From assembly GCA_028824015.1 (NCBI GenBank), contig JAPPFC010000002.1, forward strand, positions 1 to 64,000: a DNA stretch of 64,000 nt, given 5' to 3'. The notes under the pieces were generated by a model, which did not search any database, was not told where the DNA came from, and was given only the letters and a program-made list of their open reading frames with translations. Source of the stretch: a bacterium (GTDB lineage: Bacteria > Actinomycetota > Acidimicrobiia > Spongiisociales > ZC4RG35). Both the position numbers and the translations under genes were made by a program. Positions 37,969-46,910 of the stretch are shown piece after piece; positions within the stretch are counted from its first letter, which is position 1, and each line of letters opens with the position of its first letter.

Positions 37969-38670
37969 ATGGCGCGAAGTCGACCCCCCGACGAACTGCG
38001 GCCCGTCCGCCTGCACATGGGCTTCACCGACGCCACGCCCGGCTCGGTATTGATCGAGATGGGCTCAACCAAGGTGTTGTGCACCGCCGCGGTGGAGGAG
38101 AAACGACCTCCCTGGATCACCGGAAGGGATCACGGGTGGGTGACCGCCGAATACGCGATGCTCCCCGGGTCCTCCGACCAGAGGGTGCGGCGTGATCACT
38201 ACCAGAAGGGAAGAGCCCTGGAGATCTCCCGGCTGATAGGCCGATCCCTCCGGTCGGTCGTGAACCTGAAGACGATGGGGGAGTGTGCCATCCGGGTCGA
38301 CTGCGACGTGATCCAAGCCGATGGCGGGACCCGGACGGCGGCGGTGACCGGAGCCTGGCTGGCCATGACCGAGGCGCTGATATGGGCAGCCTCCCGGGGG
38401 ATCGCCAACGCCGAGGCGGGCTTCGACCAGGTGGCGGCGGTCTCGGTGGGGATGGTGGGAGGAGAGGTCCTGTTGGATCTGGACTACCGGGACGACCATG
38501 CCGCCGATGTGGACCTCAACGTGGTGATGTCGGGAAGGGGCCTCCTGGTGGAGGTGCAGGGCACCGCCGAGGGAGCGCTCTTCGACCGGGCCGACCTCGA
38601 TCAGATGCTCGACCTCGCCGAGGCGGGGATCTCCGAGTTGCTATCCGTCCAGAGGCAGGCGCTGGGCTAA
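37969..38670 (+). CDS. rph: Ribonuclease PH
   Basis: The protein has 233 residues, a 3'-5' phosphorolytic exoribonuclease that trims tRNA 3' ends. Seen: GSVLIEMGSTKVLCTAAVEE, GWVTAEYAMLPGSSDQR, the phosphate-binding GRSLRSVVNLKTMGE region, DCDVIQADGGTRTAAVTGAW and a C-terminal EVQGTAEGALFDRADLDQM. Family length is about 240. It is followed within 20 bases by rdgB, the usual actinobacterial order (rph-rdgB), and preceded by an MBL hydrolase 23 bases upstream. Confidence 0.95.
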   Translation: MARSRPPDELRPVRLHMGFTDATPGSVLIEMGSTKVLCTAAVEEKRPPWITGRDHGWVTAEYAMLPGSSDQRVRRDHYQKGRALEISRLIGRSLRSVVNLKTMGECAIRVDCDVIQADGGTRTAAVTGAWLAMTEALIWAASRGIANAEAGFDQVAAVSVGMVGGEVLLDLDYRDDHAADVDLNVVMSGRGLLVEVQGTAEGALFDRADLDQMLDLAEAGISELLSVQRQALG

Positions 38671-38687
38671 CCAACGTCTTGACGAGA

Positions 38688-39272
38688 GTGGACAAGAGAC
38701 CGGACCGGCTGGTGGTGGCGTCGGCCAATCCCGACAAGATCGCCGAGGTCGAGAAGATCTGGGAGGAACTCGGGGTGGGGAGTCGGATCGTGAGAGGCCT
38801 GAGCTGGGACGAGGTGGAAGAGACCGGCGAGACCTTGGAGGAGAACGCCCTGCTGAAGGCGCGGGCGGTGGCCGCCGCCACCGGGTTGCCGTCCCTGGCG
38901 GACGACACCGGCCTGGAGGTCGATGCCCTGGGGGGCCGTCCGGGGGTGCGGTCGGCCCGCTACGCAGGAGAGGATGTCACCTACCAGGACAACGTCGCCA
39001 AACTGCTCACCGAGATGGAAGGCCGAAGGGACAGATCGGCGCGGTTTCGCACCGCGGCGGCGCTGGTGTGGCCGTCCGGCCGCTTCCTGGTGGCCGAGGG
39101 CGTCCTGGAGGGCAGGATCACTACCGCCACCAGGGGAGAGGGCGGGTTCGGGTACGACTCGGTTTTCGAAGTCGGAAACCGGACCCTGGCCGAGATCACA
39201 CCCGCGGAGAAGAACCGGATGTCGCACCGCAGCCGGGCCCTGCGTGCCTTGGCTTCCCTGCTCCCGTCCTGA
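38688..39272 (+). CDS. rdgB: XTP/dITP diphosphatase (RdgB/HAM1)
   Basis: The protein has 194 residues and hydrolyses XTP, ITP and dITP to monophosphates, keeping deaminated purines out of nucleic acid. Seen: LVVASANPDKIAEVEKI, TGETLEENALLKARA, LADDTGLEVDALGGRPGVRS, GRITTATRGEGGFGYDSVFE and EKNRMSHRSRALRAL, all conserved family blocks. GTG 38688 gives the usual short N-terminus; TTG 38679 is also in frame. Located directly after rph. Confidence 0.94.
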   Translation: MDKRPDRLVVASANPDKIAEVEKIWEELGVGSRIVRGLSWDEVEETGETLEENALLKARAVAAATGLPSLADDTGLEVDALGGRPGVRSARYAGEDVTYQDNVAKLLTEMEGRRDRSARFRTAAALVWPSGRFLVAEGVLEGRITTATRGEGGFGYDSVFEVGNRTLAEITPAEKNRMSHRSRALRALASLLPS

Positions 39273-39418
39273 ACAGCCTTACGGTGGAGGTGAACCGTAG
39301 GAGCCTTGCCGAGCAGGTGCCAAGGAAGTGTGGTCCACCAGTGCTCCCGCCGCACTCCCATGAACGACTCTGATGTTGGAGGCCATTGGAGAACCCTTGG
39401 CCTCCAACTCTCAGCCGG

Positions 39419-40729
39419 CTAACGGGAGGAAGCCCTACTCCTCGGTCTGTTCCGGTTGTGGCGTTTGGGGCTGGTCTGATACACCCTTCGACGATTCCGA
39501 GCCGCCCTCGCGGACCCGGGCTGTGGGCGGCCGCCGCCAGGCCTGCCGCCGGATTGACCATTGCGTCCCGCGTTTGGGGTATCGGGCCGCGGTCGCCGCT
39601 CGACTGACGATGTGCCGGCGTCGAGGCGGTCGGGGCTGGTGATGGGTTGTTTCAGGCCGAGTTGGCGCTGGATCCTCTTGGCGCCCCCAACCTGGTCGGG
39701 CTGGATGAGCGACACCACCAGGCCGCTCCGGCCGGCCCGGGCCGTCCGCCCCGAACGGTGCAGGTATGCCTTCTGATCCTCGGGCGGGTCAAAGTGGATG
39801 ACCGACGCCACGCCCTCCACGTGGATCCCCCGGGCGGCGACGTCGGTCGCCACGAGTGCCTCGACCCGGCCGTTGGTGAATTCCTTGAGGGTGCGGGTCC
39901 GTCGGCTCTGCGTATGGCCTCCGTGTAGAGCGGCCGCCTTGACCCCGCGCTTGGAGAGTTGACGGGCCAGCCGGTCTGAGCCATGCCGGGTCCGACAGAA
40001 CACGATCGTCGACCCCGTGGCGCTGATCAAGTCAACGCAGGCAGTGATCCGCCCGCTCTTGTCCACCGTCCAGAAGCGGTGATCGGCCGCTGCTATGTCG
40101 GGTTTCATATCCCCGACCTCATGGGTGACCGGGCGATGTTGATAGTCGCGGGTGAGCTTGGCCACGTCACGGTCGAGAGTGGCCGAGAACATGAGGGTCT
40201 GTCGTCGGGTGGCGGTCTGGTCGAGGAGGCGTCGAACGGCGGGAAGAAACCCCATGTCGGCCATGCGGTCGGCTTCGTCGATCACCACCTGGTCCACCTC
40301 ATGCAGGCTCACCGCCCTCCGGTCGATCAAGTCTTCGAGCCTCCCGGGACATGCAACGAGAATCTCGACGCCGTGTTGCAGCTTCTTCAGTTGGGCGCCG
40401 TAGCCGACGCCGCCGTATACGACCCCCACCCGGACCTGGCCGGCGAAGGTGCGGAGTTCCGAGGCGATCTGATCGGCCAACTCTCGGGTCGGCGACAAGA
40501 CGAGGGCTCGGGGCCTCTTGGACTTGGCCCGGTCGACATTGACGACCAGGGGAATGCCGAAGGCGAGGGTCTTCCCCGACCCCGTGGGCGCTCGTCCGCA
40601 GACGTCGCGGCCTTTGAGGGCGTCAGCGAGAACCGCGGCTTGGATTTCGAACGGTTTGTGGATGCCGCTGCGCGCCAGCGCACGGCAAATGGATTCGGGC
40701 ACGCCCAAGCGTGCGAAAGTGGGTGACAT
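39419..40729 (-). CDS. DEAD-box RNA helicase
   Basis: The protein has 436 residues. Motifs in order: Q-motif GIHKPFEIQAAVL, I APTGSGKT, Ia PTRELADQ, Ib ACPGRLEDL, II DEAD (VVIDEADRMADMG), III SATLD, V ATDVAARGIHVEG, VI HRSGRTARAGRSG. The last 75 residues are a low-complexity basic, Gly/Arg/Pro-rich tail likely to bind RNA. It unwinds structured RNA (cold or stress response, ribosome assembly, mRNA decay). About 220 bases without a gene precede it, a possible long 5' leader as is common for such helicases. Confidence 0.94.
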   Translation of the reverse strand: MSPTFARLGVPESICRALARSGIHKPFEIQAAVLADALKGRDVCGRAPTGSGKTLAFGIPLVVNVDRAKSKRPRALVLSPTRELADQIASELRTFAGQVRVGVVYGGVGYGAQLKKLQHGVEILVACPGRLEDLIDRRAVSLHEVDQVVIDEADRMADMGFLPAVRRLLDQTATRRQTLMFSATLDRDVAKLTRDYQHRPVTHEVGDMKPDIAAADHRFWTVDKSGRITACVDLISATGSTIVFCRTRHGSDRLARQLSKRGVKAAALHGGHTQSRRTRTLKEFTNGRVEALVATDVAARGIHVEGVASVIHFDPPEDQKAYLHRSGRTARAGRSGLVVSLIQPDQVGGAKRIQRQLGLKQPITSPDRLDAGTSSVERRPRPDTPNAGRNGQSGGRPGGGRPQPGSARAARNRRRVYQTSPKRHNRNRPRSRASSR

Positions 40730-40950
40730 GGGTTCTGGAATCTCCTCCCTCGCGCGTGGCGAGGCCTAGGGGTCGCTGAAGTCTGGAAGGTCGGCAATAC
40801 AACAACGCTGTGCCGGGGTGGTCTACACAGGATCAGTGCCGAAGACTTATCTGCGAACCCCACTACCGGAATGTCCGGTTAGATGATCCAAGTGTAACGC
40901 CGCCGGCCGCAGAATCCTCATCCTTTCAAAACCATTGGCGGAAAAGGCTC

Positions 40951-41817
40951 TTACCCCGGCTCCTTGTGTGCCGCAATCAGAGCGAACCTCTTGCCTCGAT
41001 AGGCGTGAGTCGAGATCGTCGCATGGTCGAAGCCGGCCTCTGCGAACAGAACCCGAAGCGTCGAGGTGTCCAATGAGCTGTGCCGCTCCTGGTTGGCCAC
41101 AAAAGCCGAGATCCTGAGATGCAGTTGCTCCAGGGGCAGATCCGACACCCCCGGCCACCAGGTTCGGGCATCAGTGGCCGCCTGGCGCCATCGATGGAGT
41201 CTCTCGGTTTTCCGAGGGTCCTCGTCCGGGCCGGTGTCATGGAGACGGACCGTGGTGAGGACCGCACCCTCCGGGGCCAAAGACGTTTGCCAGGTCCGTA
41301 GCAACTCCATCAGGGCATCGGACCGGAACCGGGGGAGGAACGAGTCGCTGACAATGATGTCATAGCACCCGGGCCTCTTGTGTTCGGCCGCGTCGGCGAC
41401 CAGCAGTTCCGGGACGGAGGCTCCGATGCGCCTTGCGTACCAAGACGTCGCGATGAGAGGGGTCGGGCACAGATCAAGGGATGTGATGCTTGCGGAGTCC
41501 CCTAGTTGGCTGTGGACCAGGGCATACGTGGAGAAGTCGGCACACCCGCTGATCAGCACCCGGATTTCTGGCCGGTCGGCTCCCTGTCGGGCCAGGGCAT
41601 TGCGATAGAACGAGGCATGCCACCACGGGGAGGAGACGAAGTCCAGCAACCGGAGGTACTGCCAGGCGCCGTGGTACCAGTCGCATGACGACTCTCCGCT
41701 CCGTGAGCAAGTCAACTCGGCCATGGCGCCCAGCCAGTCCGCGCTCCGGACCAGTGGCTCAGCTATCTCTTCCGGGAGATGCTCAGTGAGGCCTTGCGGC
41801 AAGGGGTCAGAGATCAC
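40951..41817 (-). CDS. Methyltransferase-like protein of unknown function
   Basis: The protein has 288 residues. A Rossmann-like SAM-binding region is visible: IRVLISGCADFSTYALVHSQ (motif I with GCADFS instead of GxGxG), SITSLDLCPTPLIATSWYAR (motif II, acidic Asp), CYDIIVSDSFLPRF (motif IV) and LAPEGAVLTTVRLHD. The C-terminus RVLFAEAGFDHATISTHAYRGKRFALIAAHK is typical of small-molecule methyltransferases. The N-terminal 80 residues (WYHGAWQYLRLLDFVSSPWW) are unfamiliar. GTG start 41815-41817. The substrate is unknown. Confidence 0.75.
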   Translation of the reverse strand: MISDPLPQGLTEHLPEEIAEPLVRSADWLGAMAELTCSRSGESSCDWYHGAWQYLRLLDFVSSPWWHASFYRNALARQGADRPEIRVLISGCADFSTYALVHSQLGDSASITSLDLCPTPLIATSWYARRIGASVPELLVADAAEHKRPGCYDIIVSDSFLPRFRSDALMELLRTWQTSLAPEGAVLTTVRLHDTGPDEDPRKTERLHRWRQAATDARTWWPGVSDLPLEQLHLRISAFVANQERHSSLDTSTLRVLFAEAGFDHATISTHAYRGKRFALIAAHKEPG

Positions 41818-41852
41818 AGAGACCCTGGCCCTGGCAGGGCTCCCGCGGGGAC

Positions 41853-43079
41853 TCAGCGGCGTGCGGCAGCCAGAACTGACAGGACATGATCGATGTCGGC
41901 GACGGTGTGATCGGCGTTGACCTGGAGGCGGATCTCTTCGTCTCCTCTCGGTACCACCGGGTAGGTGAGGCCGGTCGCCAGGACGCCGCCCTCGAAGAGA
42001 GCCGCCACCAGTCGGCGGGTCTCTTCGGTGTCGCGGAGCATCAGGGGCACGATCGGGTGCTCACCGGGAATGATCTCGTAACCGAGCGCCCCCAGGTTGG
42101 CCTCCAATCTGCAAGTCAGATCCCTCAGGCGGTCCAGGAGACTCACCCCTTCGGGGCTGTCCAGGATCCGCAGGGAGGCCAGCGCGGCGGCCGCCTCGGG
42201 GGCGGTGATCGGGTTGGAGTAGATGTAGAAGTGAGAGGTCTCCCGGAGGAAACGGATCACCGGGCTTGCCGAAACCACGTATCCTCCGTTGACCGCCAGG
42301 GCCTTGCCCAGGGTGCCGATCAGTACATCCGCGGGCGGGCTTCCGGTGTATTCCTCAGTGCCCCGGCCTGTGGAGCCGAAGGCGCCCGCGCCGTGGGAGT
42401 CATCGACGACCACCGCCACGTTCTCCGGAAAGCTGTGATCGTGGCGACGGGCGATGCCCATGATCTCGTCGAGCGGTGCATGATCGCCGCGCATGGAGAA
42501 GATGCCGTCGGTCACCACGATCGCCCGCCTTGCCCGGCCCGCCGCTTCACCGAGTTGACGGTCGAGCGCCGCCATGTCCAGATGGGGATAGACGGACTTG
42601 CTCAGAGGCCGCGAGAGCCGGATGGCGTTGATGATCGAGTTGTGGTTGAGTTCGTCGGAGATCACCGCGGTGGTCGAATCGATCAGCGGAACCAAGGCGC
42701 CCATCACCGCCGCGTAGGCCGAGGAGAAGATCATCCCCGTCTCACGGCGGTGGAAGGCGGCCAAGGCCCGCTCCAGTTCGACATGGGGAGTGTGGGTACC
42801 CGTAATGAACCGCACCGCGCCGGGCCCGGTCCCAAACGCCCGGGCGGCGGCCTCCTCGGCCCGGATCACCTCGGGATGCAACGCCAGCCCCAGATAGGAG
42901 TTCGAGTTCATCCGGATGAACGAACGGTTCCCGTAGCCCTCCAGCAGGTATCTCGGGCCTCTTTCCCCATCAGGACCAACCACCTCCCGTATGACGAGTT
43001 CGCTGCCCTTGGCCGTCCCATGGTCACCGAGTAGGGCGACGTGGCGGTCAAGTCCGGGGATCAATCGGTCCAGCGGCAT
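41853..43079 (-). CDS. Kbl/BioF-type alpha-oxoamine synthase
   Basis: The protein has 408 residues, a fold-I PLP enzyme that condenses an acyl-CoA with an amino acid. Seen: NSYLGLALHPEVIRAEEAAARAFG, TGTHTPHVELERALAAFH, VVVDDSHGAGAFGSTGRGT, and the PLP lysine in LIGTLGKALAVNGGYV. Closest by eye to 2-amino-3-ketobutyrate CoA ligase (Kbl, threonine to glycine); 8-amino-7-oxononanoate synthase is the alternative. No bio genes or tdh adjoin it. ATG 43077-43079 with AGAGG upstream; an ATG 34 codons earlier is in frame. Divergent from the nitroreductase. Confidence 0.88.
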   Translation of the reverse strand: MPLDRLIPGLDRHVALLGDHGTAKGSELVIREVVGPDGERGPRYLLEGYGNRSFIRMNSNSYLGLALHPEVIRAEEAAARAFGTGPGAVRFITGTHTPHVELERALAAFHRRETGMIFSSAYAAVMGALVPLIDSTTAVISDELNHNSIINAIRLSRPLSKSVYPHLDMAALDRQLGEAAGRARRAIVVTDGIFSMRGDHAPLDEIMGIARRHDHSFPENVAVVVDDSHGAGAFGSTGRGTEEYTGSPPADVLIGTLGKALAVNGGYVVSASPVIRFLRETSHFYIYSNPITAPEAAAALASLRILDSPEGVSLLDRLRDLTCRLEANLGALGYEIIPGEHPIVPLMLRDTEETRRLVAALFEGGVLATGLTYPVVPRGDEEIRLQVNADHTVADIDHVLSVLAAARR

Positions 43080-43179
43080 GCAAGCCTCTTCTTTGGCGAC
43101 TCCCCAACGAAGGATATCTGTGGTTACAGGCAGGCCCCTGGCCCGTGCCGGCGCCCATCCGAAGGTATCGTGCTGACTC

Positions 43180-43680
43180 ATGAATGAGACATACCGAACC
43201 ATCCTGGGCCTCCGGGCCATCCGTGAGTTTCAGGACCGTCCTCTCGAGCAGGAAGACCTCGACGCGGTGCTCGAGGCGGCCCGGTGGACGGGCAGCGCCA
43301 AGAACCTCCAGAACTGGGCGATGATCGTTGTCCGCGACCGGGACCAGATCGAGCGGGTGGCCGCGTGCGGAAACGGCACCGGCCCACTCGTGGCGGCGCC
43401 GGTGACGCTGGTCCTCGTCCAGGAACCGGGGGCGTACGAGTTGGATACCGGACGGATGGCCCAGAACATCATGCTGGCTGCCGATTCTCTGGGCATGGCC
43501 ACCTGCCCCATAACCCTCCACCAGGACGGTGACGCGGCCCGGGTCTTGGGACTCCCGCCGGGCTGGCGTTGCCGCTACGCCGTCGCCCTCGGCTACCCGG
43601 ACCCCACGGCCCGCCCCAAGAACTTCGGAGGCCGAAAACCCATCGAGGAGATCACCCACCAGGAGTCATTCGGCGGCTGA
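43180..43680 (+). CDS. Nitroreductase-family FMN protein
   Basis: The protein has 166 residues. FMN-binding LRAIREFQDRPLEQEDLDAVLEAARWTGSAKNLQ (N-terminal RxxRxF-like region and S-x-x-N), DTGRMAQNIMLAADSLGMATCPI and the C-terminal LGYPDPTARPKNFGGRKPIEE are the standard nitroreductase blocks. This is the short form of the family. It probably reduces quinones, nitro compounds or a flavin substrate with NAD(P)H. ATG 43180; 100 bases separate it from the divergent Kbl/BioF-type gene. Confidence 0.9.
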   Translation: MNETYRTILGLRAIREFQDRPLEQEDLDAVLEAARWTGSAKNLQNWAMIVVRDRDQIERVAACGNGTGPLVAAPVTLVLVQEPGAYELDTGRMAQNIMLAADSLGMATCPITLHQDGDAARVLGLPPGWRCRYAVALGYPDPTARPKNFGGRKPIEEITHQESFGG

Positions 43681-43701
43681 CCGAACGCTGAAGGGTTGGG
43701 A

Positions 43702-44202
43702 TCAGCGACTCTTCAGTATGTTGCGGATTCTTGCCCGAACCGACGCAGCTTCGGATTCGCCGGCCTTGGCCAGCATGTGGTCCACCTCTTCCCGGTACCT
43801 CGGGAAGCGAAGCGACAGTTCGTTGTATCCGCTATAGGCCCATGCCCTTACGAACTTGTTGTCGCTTTCGAGACAGGAGTCCAGGAACTGCTCAAGACCC
43901 GCGGTCTCGGCCTCGGGAATGTCGAAGTAGGGGAGGCATTGGAGGATGTGCAGTTTGCTTTCCCAATCCTCCTGATCAGATAGCACGCCGAGGATCGCAC
44001 GGGAACTCTCAGGGGAAAGAGAATTGCCCGCTTCAAGGTGCCTCTTCAGAAGCCAGGTCGCCGCCCGTTGAAATTCGACATCCGCAATGTGCTCCAGGAT
44101 GGTGGCAAGGAAACCCTCTTCATCGCTGTGGCGCTCGTATGTCGACTGCAACGCGGCGGCGGACCTGTTATCCCAAGAGGCAATCTCTTCGGAGAGTGTC
44201 AT
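43702..44202 (-). CDS. Small helical (HEAT-like) protein
   Basis: The protein has 166 residues, entirely helical to the eye. Repeated amphipathic helix pairs (FLATILEHIADVEFQRAATWLLKRHL, SRAILGVLSDQEDWESKLHILQ, LEQFLDSCLESDNKFVRAWAYSGYNEL) suggest three or four HEAT-type repeats. Such proteins usually mediate protein-protein contacts. ATG 44200-44202. It follows the hybrid kinase gene by 26 bases on the same strand, so it may be co-transcribed with it. The function is unknown. Confidence 0.75.
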   Translation of the reverse strand: MTLSEEIASWDNRSAAALQSTYERHSDEEGFLATILEHIADVEFQRAATWLLKRHLEAGNSLSPESSRAILGVLSDQEDWESKLHILQCLPYFDIPEAETAGLEQFLDSCLESDNKFVRAWAYSGYNELSLRFPRYREEVDHMLAKAGESEAASVRARIRNILKSR

Positions 44203-44228
44203 CTCGCACTCGGTTCGGCTCAGTGGCT

Positions 44229-45995
44229 TCACCGGATGGGCGCCGATAGGCCGTAGGCGGGAGCGCTGTCCGCAGGGTTGGACGAATGCCCCCGAGAGGT
44301 GGGAAGGTGAACATCGAGGGTTGCGGGCGGCATCCCTCCCGGTTTCGCCGCCTCCGGCATCCAGTAGCCGACGCGGGGTTCGGTGAAGATGAATTTGGGG
44401 TTGTTGACGTCGTCGTCCAGCTTGCGCCGGAGTTTGCCGACGATGGTGCGTATGGGCCGCACATCGCCGTCGCGCCCTCTTCTTCCCCATACCCGATCCA
44501 GAAGGCGCTGGTAGGTCAGTATCCGCCCGGCGTCGGCCGACAGTTCGGCCAGCACCCGGTACTCGGTCGGGGTGAGATGCACGGGACTGCCGGCCAGGGA
44601 CACCTTGCGGGCCGCGTAGTTGATGGCAAGGTCGCCCAGCATGTAGGGTTCCGATGGTTCGGCCCCAGCCCTCTTCCGAAGGGCCGCTCTGATTCTCGCC
44701 GAAAGCTCCGTCGGTGAGAAGGGCTTCACAACGTAGTCGGCGGCCCCGGTGTCGAAGGCCCTGGCGATGGTCTCGTCCCGCCCATAGACGGACAGGAAGA
44801 TAACCGGCACGTCGGCCACATCGAGGATGTCTTTCATCAGTTCAATGCCGTCTGTTCCCGGAAGCATCAAATCCAGCAGTACAAGCTCCGGCTTCTTCTG
44901 CTCCACCAACCGGAGCGCCTCCTCCGGGTCCCCGGTCACAACCGGGTCGTAGCCCGACCTGGCGAGGGTGTCGCGGACGTAGCGGAGGTCCTGGGGGTCG
45001 TCGTCCACGGCCAGGATGCGGAGCCGCTCCTGCTCCGCCGTCTGGGCGCCCCGCACCGCTATCGGGGAGAATCCGCTGACCGCGCCGCTCCGGGGTTCTT
45101 CGACCGATGGCAGGGTGAAGGTGAAGCAAGCTCCCGCTCCCGGCCCGTCGCTCTGGGCCCAGATGCGGCCACCGTGGGCCTCGACTATGCCTTTGCAGAT
45201 GGCCAGGCCCAGCCCCGTGTCCCCGCCCTGATCCTCCGACTCCCTGTTGGAGAATTTGCGGAACAGGTCGGGCAGGCTGTCGGCGGGGATGCCCCGCCCC
45301 TCGTCGGTCACCGAGAACGCCACATGAACGCCGTCACGGGCGGCGCTCACGCTGATGACGGACGATTCGGGGGAGTGTCGGGCCGCGTTGGAAAGCAGGT
45401 TGCCGAGCACCTGGACGACGCGTCGTCGGTCCGCCATGACCAGGGGCAGGTCCGGCTCAACATCGATGGTGAGGGCGTTCTTGCCTCCCGCGTTGGCGAA
45501 GCCATTCCGCGCCCGGTCAACCAGGATGGCGGCGTCGGCGGGTTCGGGATTGACCGGCAGGGTGCCCGTTTCGATGCGGGCCACGTCCAGCAGGTCGGCA
45601 ACCAGGGCCTGCATGTGGTCGGCCTGGTCGCCGATGATCCGGACGAACTGGCGGACCACCGCAGGATCGAGGTCTGTCCCCGAATCCATGATTGTGGTGG
45701 CCGACCCCTTGATGGACGTCAGGGGAGTCCTCAGCTCGTGGCTCACCATCGCCAGGAACTCGGCGCGTAACCGTTCCTGCTCCTCGACGTCGGCCATGTC
45801 CTGTAGGGTGACGACCACCGACTCGACCGTGCCTTCGTCGGAGAGGATGGGTGTTGCGTTGAGCAGGGCCGTGACACTCCGCCCGTCGGCGACACCGAGG
45901 ACAATCTCCTCGGCCTGCACCTTCTCCGCGGCGGTCAATAGCTCGGCCAGCGGGTACTCCCGCAACGAGACGTCCCGCCCGTCGGCCCTCCTCAC
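44229..45995 (-). CDS. Hybrid histidine kinase with receiver and winged-helix output (C-terminal part of a split gene)
   Basis: The protein has 588 residues: end of a PAS domain (1-70), HisKA with phospho-His86 (VSHELRTPLTSIKG), HATPase (N-box Asn203, DEGRGI, DTGLGLAICKGIVEAHGG), receiver with phospho-Asp375 (VLLDLMLPGTDG) and an OmpR-type DNA-binding domain 455-548 (LTPTEYRVLAEL, KLRRKL, RVGYW). Sensor, receiver and DNA-binding output are therefore in one chain. It is in the same frame as the 45999-46709 gene, interrupted only by TAG 45999-46001. GGAGGAG stands six bases before GTG 45993-45995, so translation can restart. Membrane segments are absent: a cytoplasmic one-protein two-component system. 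Confidence 0.9.
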   Translation of the reverse strand: MRRADGRDVSLREYPLAELLTAAEKVQAEEIVLGVADGRSVTALLNATPILSDEGTVESVVVTLQDMADVEEQERLRAEFLAMVSHELRTPLTSIKGSATTIMDSGTDLDPAVVRQFVRIIGDQADHMQALVADLLDVARIETGTLPVNPEPADAAILVDRARNGFANAGGKNALTIDVEPDLPLVMADRRRVVQVLGNLLSNAARHSPESSVISVSAARDGVHVAFSVTDEGRGIPADSLPDLFRKFSNRESEDQGGDTGLGLAICKGIVEAHGGRIWAQSDGPGAGACFTFTLPSVEEPRSGAVSGFSPIAVRGAQTAEQERLRILAVDDDPQDLRYVRDTLARSGYDPVVTGDPEEALRLVEQKKPELVLLDLMLPGTDGIELMKDILDVADVPVIFLSVYGRDETIARAFDTGAADYVVKPFSPTELSARIRAALRKRAGAEPSEPYMLGDLAINYAARKVSLAGSPVHLTPTEYRVLAELSADAGRILTYQRLLDRVWGRRGRDGDVRPIRTIVGKLRRKLDDDVNNPKFIFTEPRVGYWMPEAAKPGGMPPATLDVHLPTSRGHSSNPADSAPAYGLSAPIR

Positions 45996-45998
45996 GGT

Positions 45999-46709
45999 CT
46001 ACTCCTCCAGCAGTTGCTCCGGCGTTTGGCCGGGGTTGCGCAGGCTGTCGACGATCCTTCGCGCCTCCCGGTTGAATGACACGGACGCTCCCGTCCCGGC
46101 GTCGAAGACCACCACGCCCACCGGGGAGGTGTCTATCAGCGTTTCCAAGTCGGCCCTGGTCCGCCGTTCCTCGCGATGCCGGCGGGCGTTGGCGATGGCC
46201 ATCCCCGCCTGGGAAGCGAACAGCACCAGTGTTTCCTCGTCCTCCCGGGTGAACACCCGGTCGCCCGTGTCGTGGGCTAGGTAGATCGTGCCCACACCGG
46301 CTCCCTGGTGGCGGATCGGAGCGACCAGCAAGGAGAACAACGGTATAGAAGGCCTGAACGGAGGCATGTGCAACGCCTGCAAATGGCTGTCGATATCAGA
46401 AACCCGCAGGGGCTCCTCAAGGCCGCTGAGATATTCGAAAAACCCCAGCCCCTCCGGCATGTCCCACAACCCCTGTTGCTCCTCCCCGGTCAGGCCTGAG
46501 ACGATGAAGTCCGTGAGCTGTCCCAGGTCGTCGAGAGCGGTTATGGCCGCATAGCGGGAGCCCGTCAAAGCTCTGGCGCTGTCCACCACTTCCTGCAACA
46601 CCGTGTCATAGTCCAGGCTCTCGTTGATGCGGAGGCTGGCCCCGCTCAGGAGCGAGAGGCGCTCTTCCAGTTCTCTTATTCGTCGGTCTCGCGCGTCCGG
46701 TCCGTCCAA
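45999..46709 (-). CDS. GAF domain plus start of PAS domain (N-terminal part of the split hybrid kinase)
   Basis: The protein has 236 residues: a short coiled-coil (RRIRELEERLSLL), a GAF domain about 20-165 (YAAITALDDLGQLTDFIVSG, FLSVPI-like LFSLLVAPIRHQGAGVGTIY) and then the first part of a PAS domain (DLETLIDTSPVGVVVFDAGTG) ending LLEE-stop. The PAS domain continues in frame past the TAG as TVRRADGRDVSLREYP. TTG start 46707-46709 with GAGGTGA five bases upstream. Either the amber codon is a recent nonsense mutation or sequencing error, or the two halves are made separately and the PAS domain assembles in trans. Confidence 0.85.
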   Translation of the reverse strand: MDGPDARDRRIRELEERLSLLSGASLRINESLDYDTVLQEVVDSARALTGSRYAAITALDDLGQLTDFIVSGLTGEEQQGLWDMPEGLGFFEYLSGLEEPLRVSDIDSHLQALHMPPFRPSIPLFSLLVAPIRHQGAGVGTIYLAHDTGDRVFTREDEETLVLFASQAGMAIANARRHREERRTRADLETLIDTSPVGVVVFDAGTGASVSFNREARRIVDSLRNPGQTPEQLLEE

Positions 46710-46878
46710 CTTGTCACCTCGAGTGCTTGCCGATGGGGAGTGAGGGTGGGCGTCGACAAAGGGTTAACGTACCGATGTCAACGAATAGTAACAAGTCATC
46801 ATAGCATATGGCCCGTTTCGTCACATAACCGTTACATCTCTGGTTGCGGAGTCGCGGGGGATTTGTACACTCTGTAAA

Positions 46879-46908
46879 TTGTAACTCGCAAACATTGTGA
46901 TTTGTAAT
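46879..46908 (+). promoter_or_regulatory. Possible leaderless promoter of the giant surface-protein gene
   Basis: TTGTAA (46879-46884) and TGTAAT (46903-46908) are 18 bases apart in an AT-rich stretch that stands out from the GC-rich surroundings. The predicted start of transcription is at or next to the GTG at 46911. No SD site precedes that GTG and an in-frame TAA lies at 46905-46907, so a leaderless mRNA is the simplest reading. Confidence 0.4.
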
Positions 46909-46910
46909 TT

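Noticed and set aside
39273-39418. GC-rich segment with partial hairpins after rdgB, examined for a tRNA
   Set aside because: No cloverleaf: the D, anticodon and T arms with GTTCRA could not be arranged.
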